A DNA stretch of 64,000 nt from NCBI GenBank assembly GCA_040753915.1, contig JBFMDN010000003.1, positions 62,001 to 126,000 on the forward strand. The letters are read 5' to 3'. The DNA comes from JBFMDN01 sp040753915. Lineage in GTDB: Bacteria > Desulfobacterota > Desulfomonilia > Desulfomonilales > Desulfomonilaceae. Below are positions 18,031 to 26,337 of the stretch, piece by piece (the first letter of the stretch is position 1; each line of letters begins with the position of its first letter). The notes beneath the pieces were generated by a model. That model made no database searches, was not told the DNA's origin, and worked only from the letters and a program-made list of their open reading frames with translations. The translations under genes and the position numbers were made by a program.

Positions 18031-18060
18031 AGGAGTATGCGGGTACCGCAAGGCAAGCCC

Positions 18061-19629
18061 ATGGATGGTTCGAAGAAATGCGCAGCACTGAGGGTCGCCG
18101 CCCTCGTGGCGCACCTGTGCGCTTGGGCACTTCTCTGGGCTGCTTCGGAAGCTGCCTGTGCGGATCGGCCAGAGAAGATCCTGGTGCTGCCATTCAGGGT
18201 CCTTTCGGGGCAGGACGAATCGGAGCTCCAATCGTTCAGCCAGCATGCAGAGAGTCGTATTAGGGCGGCGATCGGCAATCTCGGTGGCCATTTCACCATT
18301 CAAGATGAGTACAGCACAGGGAAGCTCATAGAGGAGAAGGGACTGCCGCTACGTGAGGAAGAAGTTCGGGAGCTCGCCCAACGGACCGACGCGGATCTGG
18401 TCGTGTACGGGTTCCTGGCCTACGAGGCATCTCAGTACCATTTGAAAGGGATAATGTGGGACCTTCGGGAGAAGCGTCCCAGCGTGTCTACCGACCTGAA
18501 GGTTAACAACATTCATGGCCTGCCAGGTGTGCTCCAAGTCTTCATCCAGTCTCTGACCACCCGGCTCCATGGGAGTCCGAGGCTTCAACTCTACAAGACA
18601 GAGCCCGAGGGAAGCGAGGAGCTCGGAAGATCGAGCAGGCCTCCGACCCTGGTCGATTTGCCCAGGAGCTTTGGACCGTGGAGGAGCCCGGAAATAAGCG
18701 GAGCGCTCTCATCGGTGGATGTGGGCGACATCGATGGGGACGGAAAGAACGAAACGGTATTTCTCCAGGCCGCAGAGATCAGTATCACCAGATTCGACAA
18801 GGGCAGCCTGAGAACCCTCACCCAGTACTCCGAGTCCCCAGCCGGATATTTGAACGTGGAAGTGTGGGACCTTGACGGCGATGGAGTATCCGAGCTGCTC
18901 TTGACCTACCAGACCCCGACCGGTCTTGAGTCCGCAATTGCCCGGTACGTGAACCGAAACTTTGAGGTGTCTCAAAAGGTTCCCCATGTCATACTCCGCG
19001 TCATCGCCGACCCGCGGGATTCCACCAAGAACATCATGGTGGGGCAGGCGACCGACAAGGAGGACATGTTTAACGGCCAGATGCTGACGTACCGTTTTGA
19101 AGGGGGAAAGATCGTCGAGGGAGGAACGATCCAACTGCCGCCCGGCACGTTCCTGCTTTCTTATGTGTCGGGCTGGTTGGGCAAACCGAAGGAGTTCTTG
19201 CAGGTGGTCTTGAATCAGGATCAACGCCTGATGGTCTTTGACGCGGAAAACCGATTGCTGGGAGGGGTTCCGGACCGGATCTACGGGCTGAACAGGCGGA
19301 TCAGCATCCCTGGGTCCAAAAAAAAGGGGACCCTGGCACTGCCTGGTCGAATGCTGATTGCAGACACCGACGGAGATGGAGAGTACGAGCTACTGGTCAT
19401 CAAACAGCGGGATCGCACCAGCATGATCCAAGGGCTTTCCTGGAATGATAACAACCTGACGGACAAGTGGAAGACCGTTCCGACTCAGGGAATCATTTCT
19501 GATTTTCGCATTCGAGACTTCAAGAATGAGGGTATTCGCTCTCTCGTCATTCTGCTCGTCAAGACCGATCCACTGACTCTCCTGACCGGTCCCCGCAGTG
19601 TAGTCTATGCTTACGATATGGTGCCATAA
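18061..19629 (+). CDS. Exported protein with VCBS/FG-GAP-like calcium motifs
   Basis: A 522-residue protein starting at ATG 18061 with an N-terminal signal peptide (hydrophobic about residues 9-24, ending near ASEAACA). Residues 30-190 resemble the periplasmic TolB-N/FlgT type of alpha/beta domain. After about residue 215 there are three Asp-rich motifs, DIDGDGKNE, DLDGDGVSE and DTDGDGEYE, like the calcium-binding loops of VCBS/FG-GAP propeller repeats. It is probably periplasmic or surface-bound. An in-frame ATG at 18037 would add 8 residues; it lies only one base after AGGAG. The gene appears to be under a sigma-54 promoter with a terminator in the leader. Function unknown. Confidence 0.75.
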   Translation: MDGSKKCAALRVAALVAHLCAWALLWAASEAACADRPEKILVLPFRVLSGQDESELQSFSQHAESRIRAAIGNLGGHFTIQDEYSTGKLIEEKGLPLREEEVRELAQRTDADLVVYGFLAYEASQYHLKGIMWDLREKRPSVSTDLKVNNIHGLPGVLQVFIQSLTTRLHGSPRLQLYKTEPEGSEELGRSSRPPTLVDLPRSFGPWRSPEISGALSSVDVGDIDGDGKNETVFLQAAEISITRFDKGSLRTLTQYSESPAGYLNVEVWDLDGDGVSELLLTYQTPTGLESAIARYVNRNFEVSQKVPHVILRVIADPRDSTKNIMVGQATDKEDMFNGQMLTYRFEGGKIVEGGTIQLPPGTFLLSYVSGWLGKPKEFLQVVLNQDQRLMVFDAENRLLGGVPDRIYGLNRRISIPGSKKKGTLALPGRMLIADTDGDGEYELLVIKQRDRTSMIQGLSWNDNNLTDKWKTVPTQGIISDFRIRDFKNEGIRSLVILLVKTDPLTLLTGPRSVVYAYDMVP

Positions 19630-19692
19630 CACGCTTCGGGACTTGCGGGCTCCCTCACTTATGTCCACTCGAAAAATCGGTGGCCTGCGCGA

Positions 19693-19800
19693 TCAATCCT
19701 TGGTGCAATGCGTGCAGCGCTGCCGGGCACCGATTGAATAGTGGCTGCATATAATGATGTCCGTTTCTCCCGTCCGGCAAAGATCGGCTTGACGCCCCAT
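19693..19800 (-). CDS. Tiny Cys-rich ORF (35 aa), doubtful
   Basis: Thirty-five codons from ATG 19800 end in a Cys/His-rich segment, with CRTGE, then ICSHYS, then CTHCTKD, which could bind zinc. An upstream in-frame GTG at 19842 would give 49 residues but would overlap the hppA terminator hairpin. No clear ribosome-binding site. It may be real or the end of a decayed gene. Confidence 0.28.
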   Translation of the reverse strand: MGRQADLCRTGETDIIICSHYSIGARQRCTHCTKD

Positions 19801-19837
19801 CACGTCTTGCAGCTTTTCTTCCCACCCAAAACAAGAT

Positions 19838-19866
19838 GAGCCCCTCGACACGCAATCAAGGGGCTC
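19838..19866 (-). terminator. Terminator after hppA
   Basis: GAGCCCCT pairs with AGGGGCTC around a 13-base loop, about 35 bases past the hppA stop in its direction of reading. It is followed by a T-rich stretch on the minus strand. Confidence 0.6.
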
Positions 19867-19902
19867 CGTTATTCTCCAGTGCGGCCGGAGACCGCAGTGC
19901 TT

Positions 19903-22008
19903 TTAGACTATGAAGGGCACGAGGAGAAGAGCAACCATGTTAACAACCTTGATAACCGGGTTTAGGGCAGGTCCGGCCGTATCCTTGTACGGGTCACCAA
20001 CCGTGTCGCCCGTAACCGCAGCCTTGTGGGCCTCACTCCCCTTGCCGCCCAAGTTGCCATCCTCGATATACTTCTTGGCGTTGTCCCAGGTGGCACCTCC
20101 GGTGGTCATGGCGATTGCCAGGAAGAGACCGACCACGATGCTGCCAATCAGCATTCCGCCCAGAGCCTCCTTGCCCAGGCCTGGCACGAACGCCACGATC
20201 AGTGGAATGGCAACAGGAAGCAGGGACGGGATGACCATCTGCCTCTGCGCCGCGCCGGTCACCAGGTCCACACACTTGCCGTATTCAGCTTTCACACCGG
20301 GCACACCTTCTCTGAGGCCTTTGATCTCCCGGAACTGACGACGCACCTCATCCACGATTGCACCGGCAGCGTTACCAACGGCGAGCATGCAGAGCGCCGC
20401 GAAGAAGTACGGAATGATACCGCCGATGAGCAGTCCGATGAGGATCTTCGGATTGGAAAGGTCAAAAGCAAGCGCCTGGCCCATCAGCTCCTCGATCGCT
20501 CTTGTATACTCAGCAAACAGCACGAGAGCCGCGAGGGCTGCCGAACCGATGGCATATCCCTTGGTAACGGCCTTGGTGGTGTTTCCAACTGCATCCAAGG
20601 GGTCAGTGCGGTTACGGACTTCCTCAGGCATATCAGCCATTTCGGCAATACCGCCCGCATTGTCGGTGATGGGCCCGTATGAGTCGATGGCCACCACCAT
20701 TCCCGTCATCGAGAGCATGGAGACCACCGTGATGGCAATTCCGTAAAGGCCGCTTCCAGAACTCCCCGAGAAGCCGCCGCCCAGAGCGTAGGCCATCATG
20801 ATCGATATGGCAAGGACGATGACCGGAAGGACCGTCGAGATCATGCTGATCGCCAATCCGGCGATGATGTTGGTGCCATGACCCGTCGTGCTGGCGCGCG
20901 CAACAAACTTGACCGGTCCATACATGCCCGTGAAGTACTCGGTAATGATGACGATAAGGCCAGTCAGCACCAACCCGAGAAGAGCCATCCAGAAGACGTT
21001 AATGGGAGAGATCACGTAAGCCATTCCCCTCAGCGGCGCTCCGATGGGAAGAATCTTTGCCACGATGAAGAAGGCTATTGCAGCCAGAATACCGGACACC
21101 GCGAGTCCGCGATAGAGCGAACCCATGATGTACAGATCCTTCTCCGGTTTGGTTCTGCTTAGCTTGACAAAGAATGTTCCGATGATCGAGGCGATTATCG
21201 CTACACCGCCGATCAGGAGGGGCATATAGAAAGCTGAAGACGCCAGACCGTAGACCGTGCTGCCCAGAAGCATAGCCGCAACGATGGTTACCGTGTACGT
21301 TTCATACAGGTCTGCTGCCATGCCGGCACAGTCGCCAACGTTGTCGCCAACGTTGTCAGCAATGACACCCGCGTTACGCGGATCATCCTCGGGAAGGTCT
21401 GCCTCTACTTTGCCCACGAGGTCGGCGCCCACGTCGGCGGCCTTCGTGTAAATACCACCACCAACACGAGCAAACACGCTCATGAGAGAGCTTCCAAAGC
21501 CGAGGCCTACCAGAGAGCTGAAAATATCTTTAGCGATGTGCTCCCCACCGGCATAGTGTCTAGCAGCAACAAGATAGAATCCGGCCACGCCCAGGAGAGC
21601 AAGTCCGGTCACGACGATACCGGTAACCGATCCACCCTTGAAGGCCACGTCCATGGCATCGGGAAGCGATTTCTCGGCGGCCGCGGCCACGCGCACATTC
21701 GCGTTTACTGACACCTTCATGCCGAGGAATCCGGCAAGACCGGACCCGATGAGTCCTACGAGGAATCCGATGGCCGGCATTGCTCCCAGTGTCACCCAGA
21801 GGATTATGAAAAGGATGACAGCGATGATCGCAACTACCTTGTACTGGCGCATGAGATAAGCCATGGCACCTTCGGCCACATAACTGGAAATTTGCGCCAT
21901 TTCCGGCTTGCTGCCAGTCCCCTGTTTAAAAACCCAGCCTGCTGTCATGAGGCTGTAGGCAACCCCTAGCGCCCCACAGATGAGGGCCACATATACAACC
22001 CATTCCAT
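19903..22008 (-). CDS. hppA: Membrane H+-translocating pyrophosphatase
   Basis: A 701-residue integral membrane pump with about 15-16 hydrophobic segments. It couples pyrophosphate hydrolysis to ion transport across the inner membrane. The catalytic loops are intact: AADVGADLVGKVE and DNVGDNVGDCAGMAADLYE, plus a late DTVGDPYKDTAGP. The segment GNTTKA has Lys where potassium-dependent enzymes have Ala, which marks the potassium-independent proton-pumping type. The start at 22008 has AAGGAGG 6 bases upstream, and a good sigma-70 promoter lies 63 bases further up. Such pumps save energy in anaerobes by recovering pyrophosphate made in activation reactions. A terminator hairpin follows. Confidence 0.95.
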   Translation of the reverse strand: MEWVVYVALICGALGVAYSLMTAGWVFKQGTGSKPEMAQISSYVAEGAMAYLMRQYKVVAIIAVILFIILWVTLGAMPAIGFLVGLIGSGLAGFLGMKVSVNANVRVAAAAEKSLPDAMDVAFKGGSVTGIVVTGLALLGVAGFYLVAARHYAGGEHIAKDIFSSLVGLGFGSSLMSVFARVGGGIYTKAADVGADLVGKVEADLPEDDPRNAGVIADNVGDNVGDCAGMAADLYETYTVTIVAAMLLGSTVYGLASSAFYMPLLIGGVAIIASIIGTFFVKLSRTKPEKDLYIMGSLYRGLAVSGILAAIAFFIVAKILPIGAPLRGMAYVISPINVFWMALLGLVLTGLIVIITEYFTGMYGPVKFVARASTTGHGTNIIAGLAISMISTVLPVIVLAISIMMAYALGGGFSGSSGSGLYGIAITVVSMLSMTGMVVAIDSYGPITDNAGGIAEMADMPEEVRNRTDPLDAVGNTTKAVTKGYAIGSAALAALVLFAEYTRAIEELMGQALAFDLSNPKILIGLLIGGIIPYFFAALCMLAVGNAAGAIVDEVRRQFREIKGLREGVPGVKAEYGKCVDLVTGAAQRQMVIPSLLPVAIPLIVAFVPGLGKEALGGMLIGSIVVGLFLAIAMTTGGATWDNAKKYIEDGNLGGKGSEAHKAAVTGDTVGDPYKDTAGPALNPVIKVVNMVALLLVPFIV

Positions 22009-22070
22009 CCACCTACCTCCTTAGGTAATACTACAACATTTAAGTGGGAAAAACGTGATCGTGTCGCTGC

Positions 22071-22099
22071 ACAGTAGCCATATTTCACGGTTATGTCAA
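22071..22099 (-). promoter_or_regulatory. Sigma-70 promoter for hppA
   Basis: On the minus strand, TTGACA at 22099-22094, a 17-base spacer and TACTGT at 22076-22071. It gives a leader of about 55 bases before the hppA start. Confidence 0.6.
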
Positions 22100-22245
22100 G
22101 GACAAAGAATCGATCAGGTATCCGTTGACTCGTCGGAGAAGAAGCTACCCGTCCTCCGGCCACAGCGCTTTCGCCTTCGTTTCCAAGGCCGCGGTCCCGG
22201 TTAGTCCGTGAGCTATTCCGCAATACTTGGCACGAGGAGAGGCGA

Positions 22246-23787
22246 TCATCCGAGGAGCTTGTACACGGAGATCGTCTCGGTCTTTCCTTTGACCGACGCA
22301 CGAAAAGGGGAAGAGACTTTTCTCTGCACGGTGAGCGAGCGCAAGGTCTCCCCACTGATCAAGATATCGCTCCCCAGATCCTTGTTCAAATCCTGAATAC
22401 GAGACGCTATGTTCACCGTGTCGCCCACGAGGGCGTACGAAATCTTGTACCGGCTCCCTATGATTCCTGCCAAGGCTGGGCCCGTGTGCACTCCGATGCC
22501 GTGGTCCAGGGGCTCTTCATTCCGCGAGATGCGTTCAGCGTTAAGCTCGCTGAGAAGCACCCGCATCCGGAGCGCCGCGGCAACTGCTTTGTCCGCGTGC
22601 TTCGGGTCATCGATAGGGGCTCCAAATACCGCCTCGATTTCGTCGCCCACGTATTGAAGGATGATTCCCCCGTTGTCCACAATAGCTGCACTCATTGCAC
22701 TGAAATAGCTGTTGATCGATTCCACGACTTTCTTGGGCGGCAGACGCTCAGCCATGCTCGTAAACCCGCGGAGATCCGAAAACAACAGGGTCACCCGTCG
22801 GGTTTCTCCTGCGGTGGCAGCCTTGCCGGTGAGCACCTCACGTGCAATTTCCGGGCTCGTAAAAAGATTGAAAATCTCCCGTATCTCTTCCCGCTCCTTC
22901 AACTCCTTTGTCATGTCATTGACTCGATCGCCCAGAAAGCCTATCTCGTCATTCGTCACGACCACGACCCGACAATCGTAGTTGCCGGCAGCGACTTTCC
23001 TTGTCACGTCCATGATCTCTCTGGCCGGCTCGACGAGGTTTTTTGCGAAAAGTCCGGCCAGCCAGAGTCCGTATGCTGCTGTGAACAGGAACAGTATTAA
23101 AGAAAACGAGCCAAGATTCCTCAGTGCATTCTCGGGATTCACCGTGAACCCACCTATGGATGCGTTCGCGTTTATGATGAGGGCCGTTTGAAACATGGGA
23201 ATCAGGCATATAGCTCCGTACATGAGCATGAGCCGCCACCGGATGCTGAGCTTCAAGGTTCCCGACTGATTTCGAATGCCTCCTTGAGGAAAGAGCTTTG
23301 GAATGGCAGTCTTGCGACAAGCCTGTTCGACGAAGACAAACGCCAGCAACGTGATCATCACTGCATTGGAGAAGTTATACAAGATGAACACTGCCTTGTT
23401 GAGGGAGGAGCCCGCATAGCTGACCGCCAGCGGAAACGCCACCGACGGCACTATCCATGCCACGAGGTTCATGGACGCAGCGAGGTACGGCAGATTCACG
23501 ATCCTGCGCCGAGCCTTTTGGAGCAGCGCTGAATCCATTTGAATGCTATCCCGCAGAGCTCGTTGTACAGGCCAGGACAAGGCCAGCAAGAACGTCACGG
23601 CTGCCGGCACAATGAGCGACAGGAGGATGAGACTTGTTCTCCAGTCAAGGACAGGGACTTGTCGCCACTCATGCGGTTGGGCATAGTGCATGAGCGCCTG
23701 GACCAGGAAAAAACCTGCCAGGTTCGCGCCAACATTGACCCCTACGATCATCCACGAAAAACGATTGCGCAAATGCCAGTAACTCAT
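22246..23787 (-). CDS. Membrane class III adenylate/guanylate cyclase
   Basis: A 513-residue signalling enzyme. The N-terminal 270 residues hold about six hydrophobic segments, followed by a HAMP-like linker (VEPAREIMDVTRKVAAGNYD) and a class III cyclase domain. The metal-binding Asp residues are in LFSDLRGFTS and YVGDEIEAVFG, and the later GDTVNIASRIQ carries the Asn-Arg pair for transition-state binding. It should make cyclic AMP; the substrate-determining residues were not resolved by eye. The start at ATG 23787 was chosen since the longer frame to 23859 adds a non-native segment. The nitroreductase gene lies upstream on the same strand. Confidence 0.85.
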   Translation of the reverse strand: MSYWHLRNRFSWMIVGVNVGANLAGFFLVQALMHYAQPHEWRQVPVLDWRTSLILLSLIVPAAVTFLLALSWPVQRALRDSIQMDSALLQKARRRIVNLPYLAASMNLVAWIVPSVAFPLAVSYAGSSLNKAVFILYNFSNAVMITLLAFVFVEQACRKTAIPKLFPQGGIRNQSGTLKLSIRWRLMLMYGAICLIPMFQTALIINANASIGGFTVNPENALRNLGSFSLILFLFTAAYGLWLAGLFAKNLVEPAREIMDVTRKVAAGNYDCRVVVVTNDEIGFLGDRVNDMTKELKEREEIREIFNLFTSPEIAREVLTGKAATAGETRRVTLLFSDLRGFTSMAERLPPKKVVESINSYFSAMSAAIVDNGGIILQYVGDEIEAVFGAPIDDPKHADKAVAAALRMRVLLSELNAERISRNEEPLDHGIGVHTGPALAGIIGSRYKISYALVGDTVNIASRIQDLNKDLGSDILISGETLRSLTVQRKVSSPFRASVKGKTETISVYKLLG

Positions 23788-23899
23788 AAGCCCGAGTCCT
23801 GTAGTGTCCTCCCCATGATTCAAATGCCAAGGACGGGACCAATCGCCAATGTCCCACACGCACTATCCGGAGATAGCAGGGGATCTTCCATGGGAAGCT

Positions 23900-24592
23900 C
23901 TACCTTCCCACGGTCATGATGAGCAGTGGTGCCATCTCCTTCGGGAGCTTCAGGACCGCACACACCTGGGCATCGTTGAACGCTCCGACAGTCGCGGCCT
24001 TTAGACCCAAAGATTGAGCCTGCAGATACACATTTTGATTGGAGCTCCCTGCCTCCATGAACACGTACTGATATCCCCGATTTCCATATTTGGACGTCAT
24101 TCTCGCCATGACAGCAGCTATCACTACGAGGGCAGGTGCGCGGGACATCCACATCTGAGACAGACAGGCATGGGCAAGCAGGGTGCGATTATCGCCTTCG
24201 GCCATTTGCGTCAGAGAATTTGTCGCGGGCTGGTACTGATAAATTCCGGCAGATATCCCCTCGACGGTGTCCTTTCCCGTCACGAGTAAGACCTCAAGAG
24301 GATACAGACCGCCTGCTGACGGTATCACCTTAACCGTGGCCCCCGAGACCGCATCTGACGGGAGGTTGCCGTTGGCGGACCACAATATTTGGGAAACTTC
24401 CTGTGGAGTCAGGGCTGTTCCGGCGTAATTGCGAGAGCTTTTCTTCGAGATGATTGCTGCCTCCACCGAGAGCTTTCCCGAGAAGGACGGCTTGGGGAGC
24501 TTTATCTCCACCTGGGGCAATGCGATGCCGGGAATCGCGAACAGGAAAAGAAAGAGGACGCCGCTGATCCAGGCTCGGCGCAGCTTTTTCAT
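23900..24592 (-). CDS. Exported SagB-type nitroreductase-fold protein
   Basis: A 230-residue protein with an N-terminal signal peptide (KKLRRAWISGVLFLFLFAIPG). The rest fits the SagB/nitroreductase-like flavin fold: KKSSRNYAGTALTPQEVSQILWSANG binds FMN phosphate, PSAGGLYPLEVLLV is the SagB family signature, and a late GLKAATVGAFND follows. These proteins bind FMN and reduce unknown substrates; an exported form is unusual but found in anaerobes. The start at ATG 24592 follows GGAGG by 6 bases. It may be co-transcribed with the cyclase gene 112 bases downstream. Confidence 0.82.
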   Translation of the reverse strand: MKKLRRAWISGVLFLFLFAIPGIALPQVEIKLPKPSFSGKLSVEAAIISKKSSRNYAGTALTPQEVSQILWSANGNLPSDAVSGATVKVIPSAGGLYPLEVLLVTGKDTVEGISAGIYQYQPATNSLTQMAEGDNRTLLAHACLSQMWMSRAPALVVIAAVMARMTSKYGNRGYQYVFMEAGSSNQNVYLQAQSLGLKAATVGAFNDAQVCAVLKLPKEMAPLLIMTVGR

Positions 24593-24708
24593 GGGAGCCT
24601 CCACTCGTAAGGATTCGCCGACACATACCGCATTCTCCAAGGAAATTCAACTGCCGGAGACGACTCCCGGACTTGGGAATCGGGCAAGGCTCAACAGAGT
24701 CAAACCCC

Positions 24709-24737
24709 TTTACAAGGTTGAAGAGTCTCTATAAAAC
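24709..24737 (+). promoter_or_regulatory. Probable promoter of the ndk-rlmN operon
   Basis: TTTACA at 24709-24714, a 17-base spacer and TAAAAC at 24732-24737. It lies about 125 bases ahead of ndk. The -10 box is only a moderate match. Confidence 0.4.
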
Positions 24738-24859
24738 AAAAGGATAGATCCGGGACCACGGTGCGGGGGCGGAGAAGACGGCTCAATCGTATCGATGAGA
24801 CCGGCTCTCATTCCAAAATGCCGAAAAGGTGGTAATAGCTTAAATAGTGAGGAGAGACT

Positions 24860-25273
24860 ATGGAGAAAACACTGTCCATAATTAAGCCAGATGGCGTGGC
24901 CAAGCAACTTATCGGGGAAGTGATCAAGACCTTTCAAGACTCAGGCTTTAGGATCGCTGCATTGAAGATGAAACAGTTGAGCCGCTCCGAGGCAGAGGGG
25001 TTTTATTACGTGCACAAGGAAAGACCTTTTTTTGGGGAGCTGGTAGACTTCATGATCTCGGGACCTGTTGTTCTGATGGTGTTGGAAGGGGAAGACGTCA
25101 TCAGACGGAATCGTGAAATCATGGGAGCCACGGATCCCGCGGAAGCGGCTGAGGGGACCCTGCGGAAGAAATGGGCTGATAGTAAACAGAATAATATCGT
25201 GCACGGATCGGATTCTCCGGAGAGTGCTCGATTTGAGATTGGATATTTTTTTAGCGGGATAGAGATCTATTGA
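24860..25273 (+). CDS. ndk: Nucleoside diphosphate kinase
   Basis: A 137-residue enzyme that moves the terminal phosphate of ATP to other nucleoside diphosphates. The sequence begins MEKTLSIIKPDGV, contains YYVHKERPFF, and has the phosphorylated active-site His (H115) in NNIVHGSDSPESA. The length is normal. GAGGAGA lies 5 bases before the ATG. Its stop overlaps the presumed TTG start of rlmN, so the two are translated as one operon. Confidence 0.97.
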   Translation: MEKTLSIIKPDGVAKQLIGEVIKTFQDSGFRIAALKMKQLSRSEAEGFYYVHKERPFFGELVDFMISGPVVLMVLEGEDVIRRNREIMGATDPAEAAEGTLRKKWADSKQNNIVHGSDSPESARFEIGYFFSGIEIY

Positions 25274-26337
25274 AAAACGCTGTTGCAAAGCCGCCCTACG
25301 GTCGAGTAAACCCCGACCTCGTGGGCATGACCGAGGCAGACCTCGCGGAATTCCTTTCGCATCTCGGTAAGGAGCGTTACAGGACTACCCAGGTGATGAA
25401 GTGGATTCACCAGGGACTGGTAGATTCCTTTGATGCGATGACCAATCTCTCAAAGAGCCTGCGCTCCGAGTTGTCAGCGAAAGCCCACCTCTTCCGCCCC
25501 CAGGTAGTAGCCGCGCAACTCTCAGAAGACGGGGCACGCAAGCTTGCCTTGAGACTCTCGGACGGACTAAGGGTGGAGTGTGTTCTTATTCCGGGTGAAG
25601 ATCATGACACCCTGTGTGTCTCCACCCAGGTTGGATGCGCCATGGGATGCCGGATCTGCCGGACTGCCAGGATGGGATTCGTCCGAAATCTGACGGCCGG
25701 CGAGATCGTATCCCAACTTCTCGAGGCACGAAGACAGGTACCGCAAAGTAGAATAACGAACGTTGTCTTCATGGGCATGGGAGAGCCGCTCGCCAACTTC
25801 GATGAAGTCGTCCGCGCTGTTCAAATAATGACCCATCCAAATGGCCCTCAGATTTCATGGAGGAGACTCACGATCTCCACGGTGGGCCTTGTCCCGCGCA
25901 TCCGGGATCTGGGTAAAGCGGTGAGGGTGAAGCTGGCCGTGAGTGTGAACGCACCTACCGATGAGCAGAGGGACAAGATCATGCCGATCAATCAGCGGTA
26001 TCCTCTCAAGGAGCTAATCGCAGCCCTGAAGGAGTACCCGTTGCCGCGGCGGGACCGTATTACCATCGAGTATGTTCTGATCGACGGTTTCAACGACTCT
26101 GAAGCGGACGCCCGGCAACTCGTTCGTCTGCTCAACCCCATACGAGCCAAGGTTAACCTCATCCCTCTGAACGAGGGGGTTAACGAAAACCTGAGAAAGC
26201 CGACTCCCGCGCGGGTCGCCCGTTTCCAGGACATTCTCTTGTCCAAATCGCTCATCGCAATAGTTCGCAAATCGAGGGGTTCCGACGTATTGGCTGCGTG
26301 TGGACAACTGGCCTCGAAAATGCCGGAGGAGAGGTGA
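25270..26337 (+). CDS. rlmN: RlmN-family radical SAM methyltransferase
   Basis: A 355-residue enzyme of the family that methylates C2 of A2503 in 23S rRNA and A37 in some tRNAs. The iron-sulfur motif CAMGCRIC (Cx3Cx2C) is present, followed by RTARMGFVRNLTAGEI. GMGEPLANFDEV, LAVSVNAP and the methyl-carrying Cys in AACGQL near the C-terminus are all seen. The motif after the third Cys reads RTA rather than the common ATG, a minor variant. The TTG start overlaps the ndk stop by four bases; the next ATG (25327) would remove 19 residues that align with the family, so TTG is preferred. Confidence 0.9.
   Translation: MKNAVAKPPYGRVNPDLVGMTEADLAEFLSHLGKERYRTTQVMKWIHQGLVDSFDAMTNLSKSLRSELSAKAHLFRPQVVAAQLSEDGARKLALRLSDGLRVECVLIPGEDHDTLCVSTQVGCAMGCRICRTARMGFVRNLTAGEIVSQLLEARRQVPQSRITNVVFMGMGEPLANFDEVVRAVQIMTHPNGPQISWRRLTISTVGLVPRIRDLGKAVRVKLAVSVNAPTDEQRDKIMPINQRYPLKELIAALKEYPLPRRDRITIEYVLIDGFNDSEADARQLVRLLNPIRAKVNLIPLNEGVNENLRKPTPARVARFQDILLSKSLIAIVRKSRGSDVLAACGQLASKMPEER

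Noticed and set aside
22405..22460. TTGGCACGAGG-like sequence near 22227 as a sigma-54 site
   Set aside because: It has the -24 part but no TTGC at the right distance.
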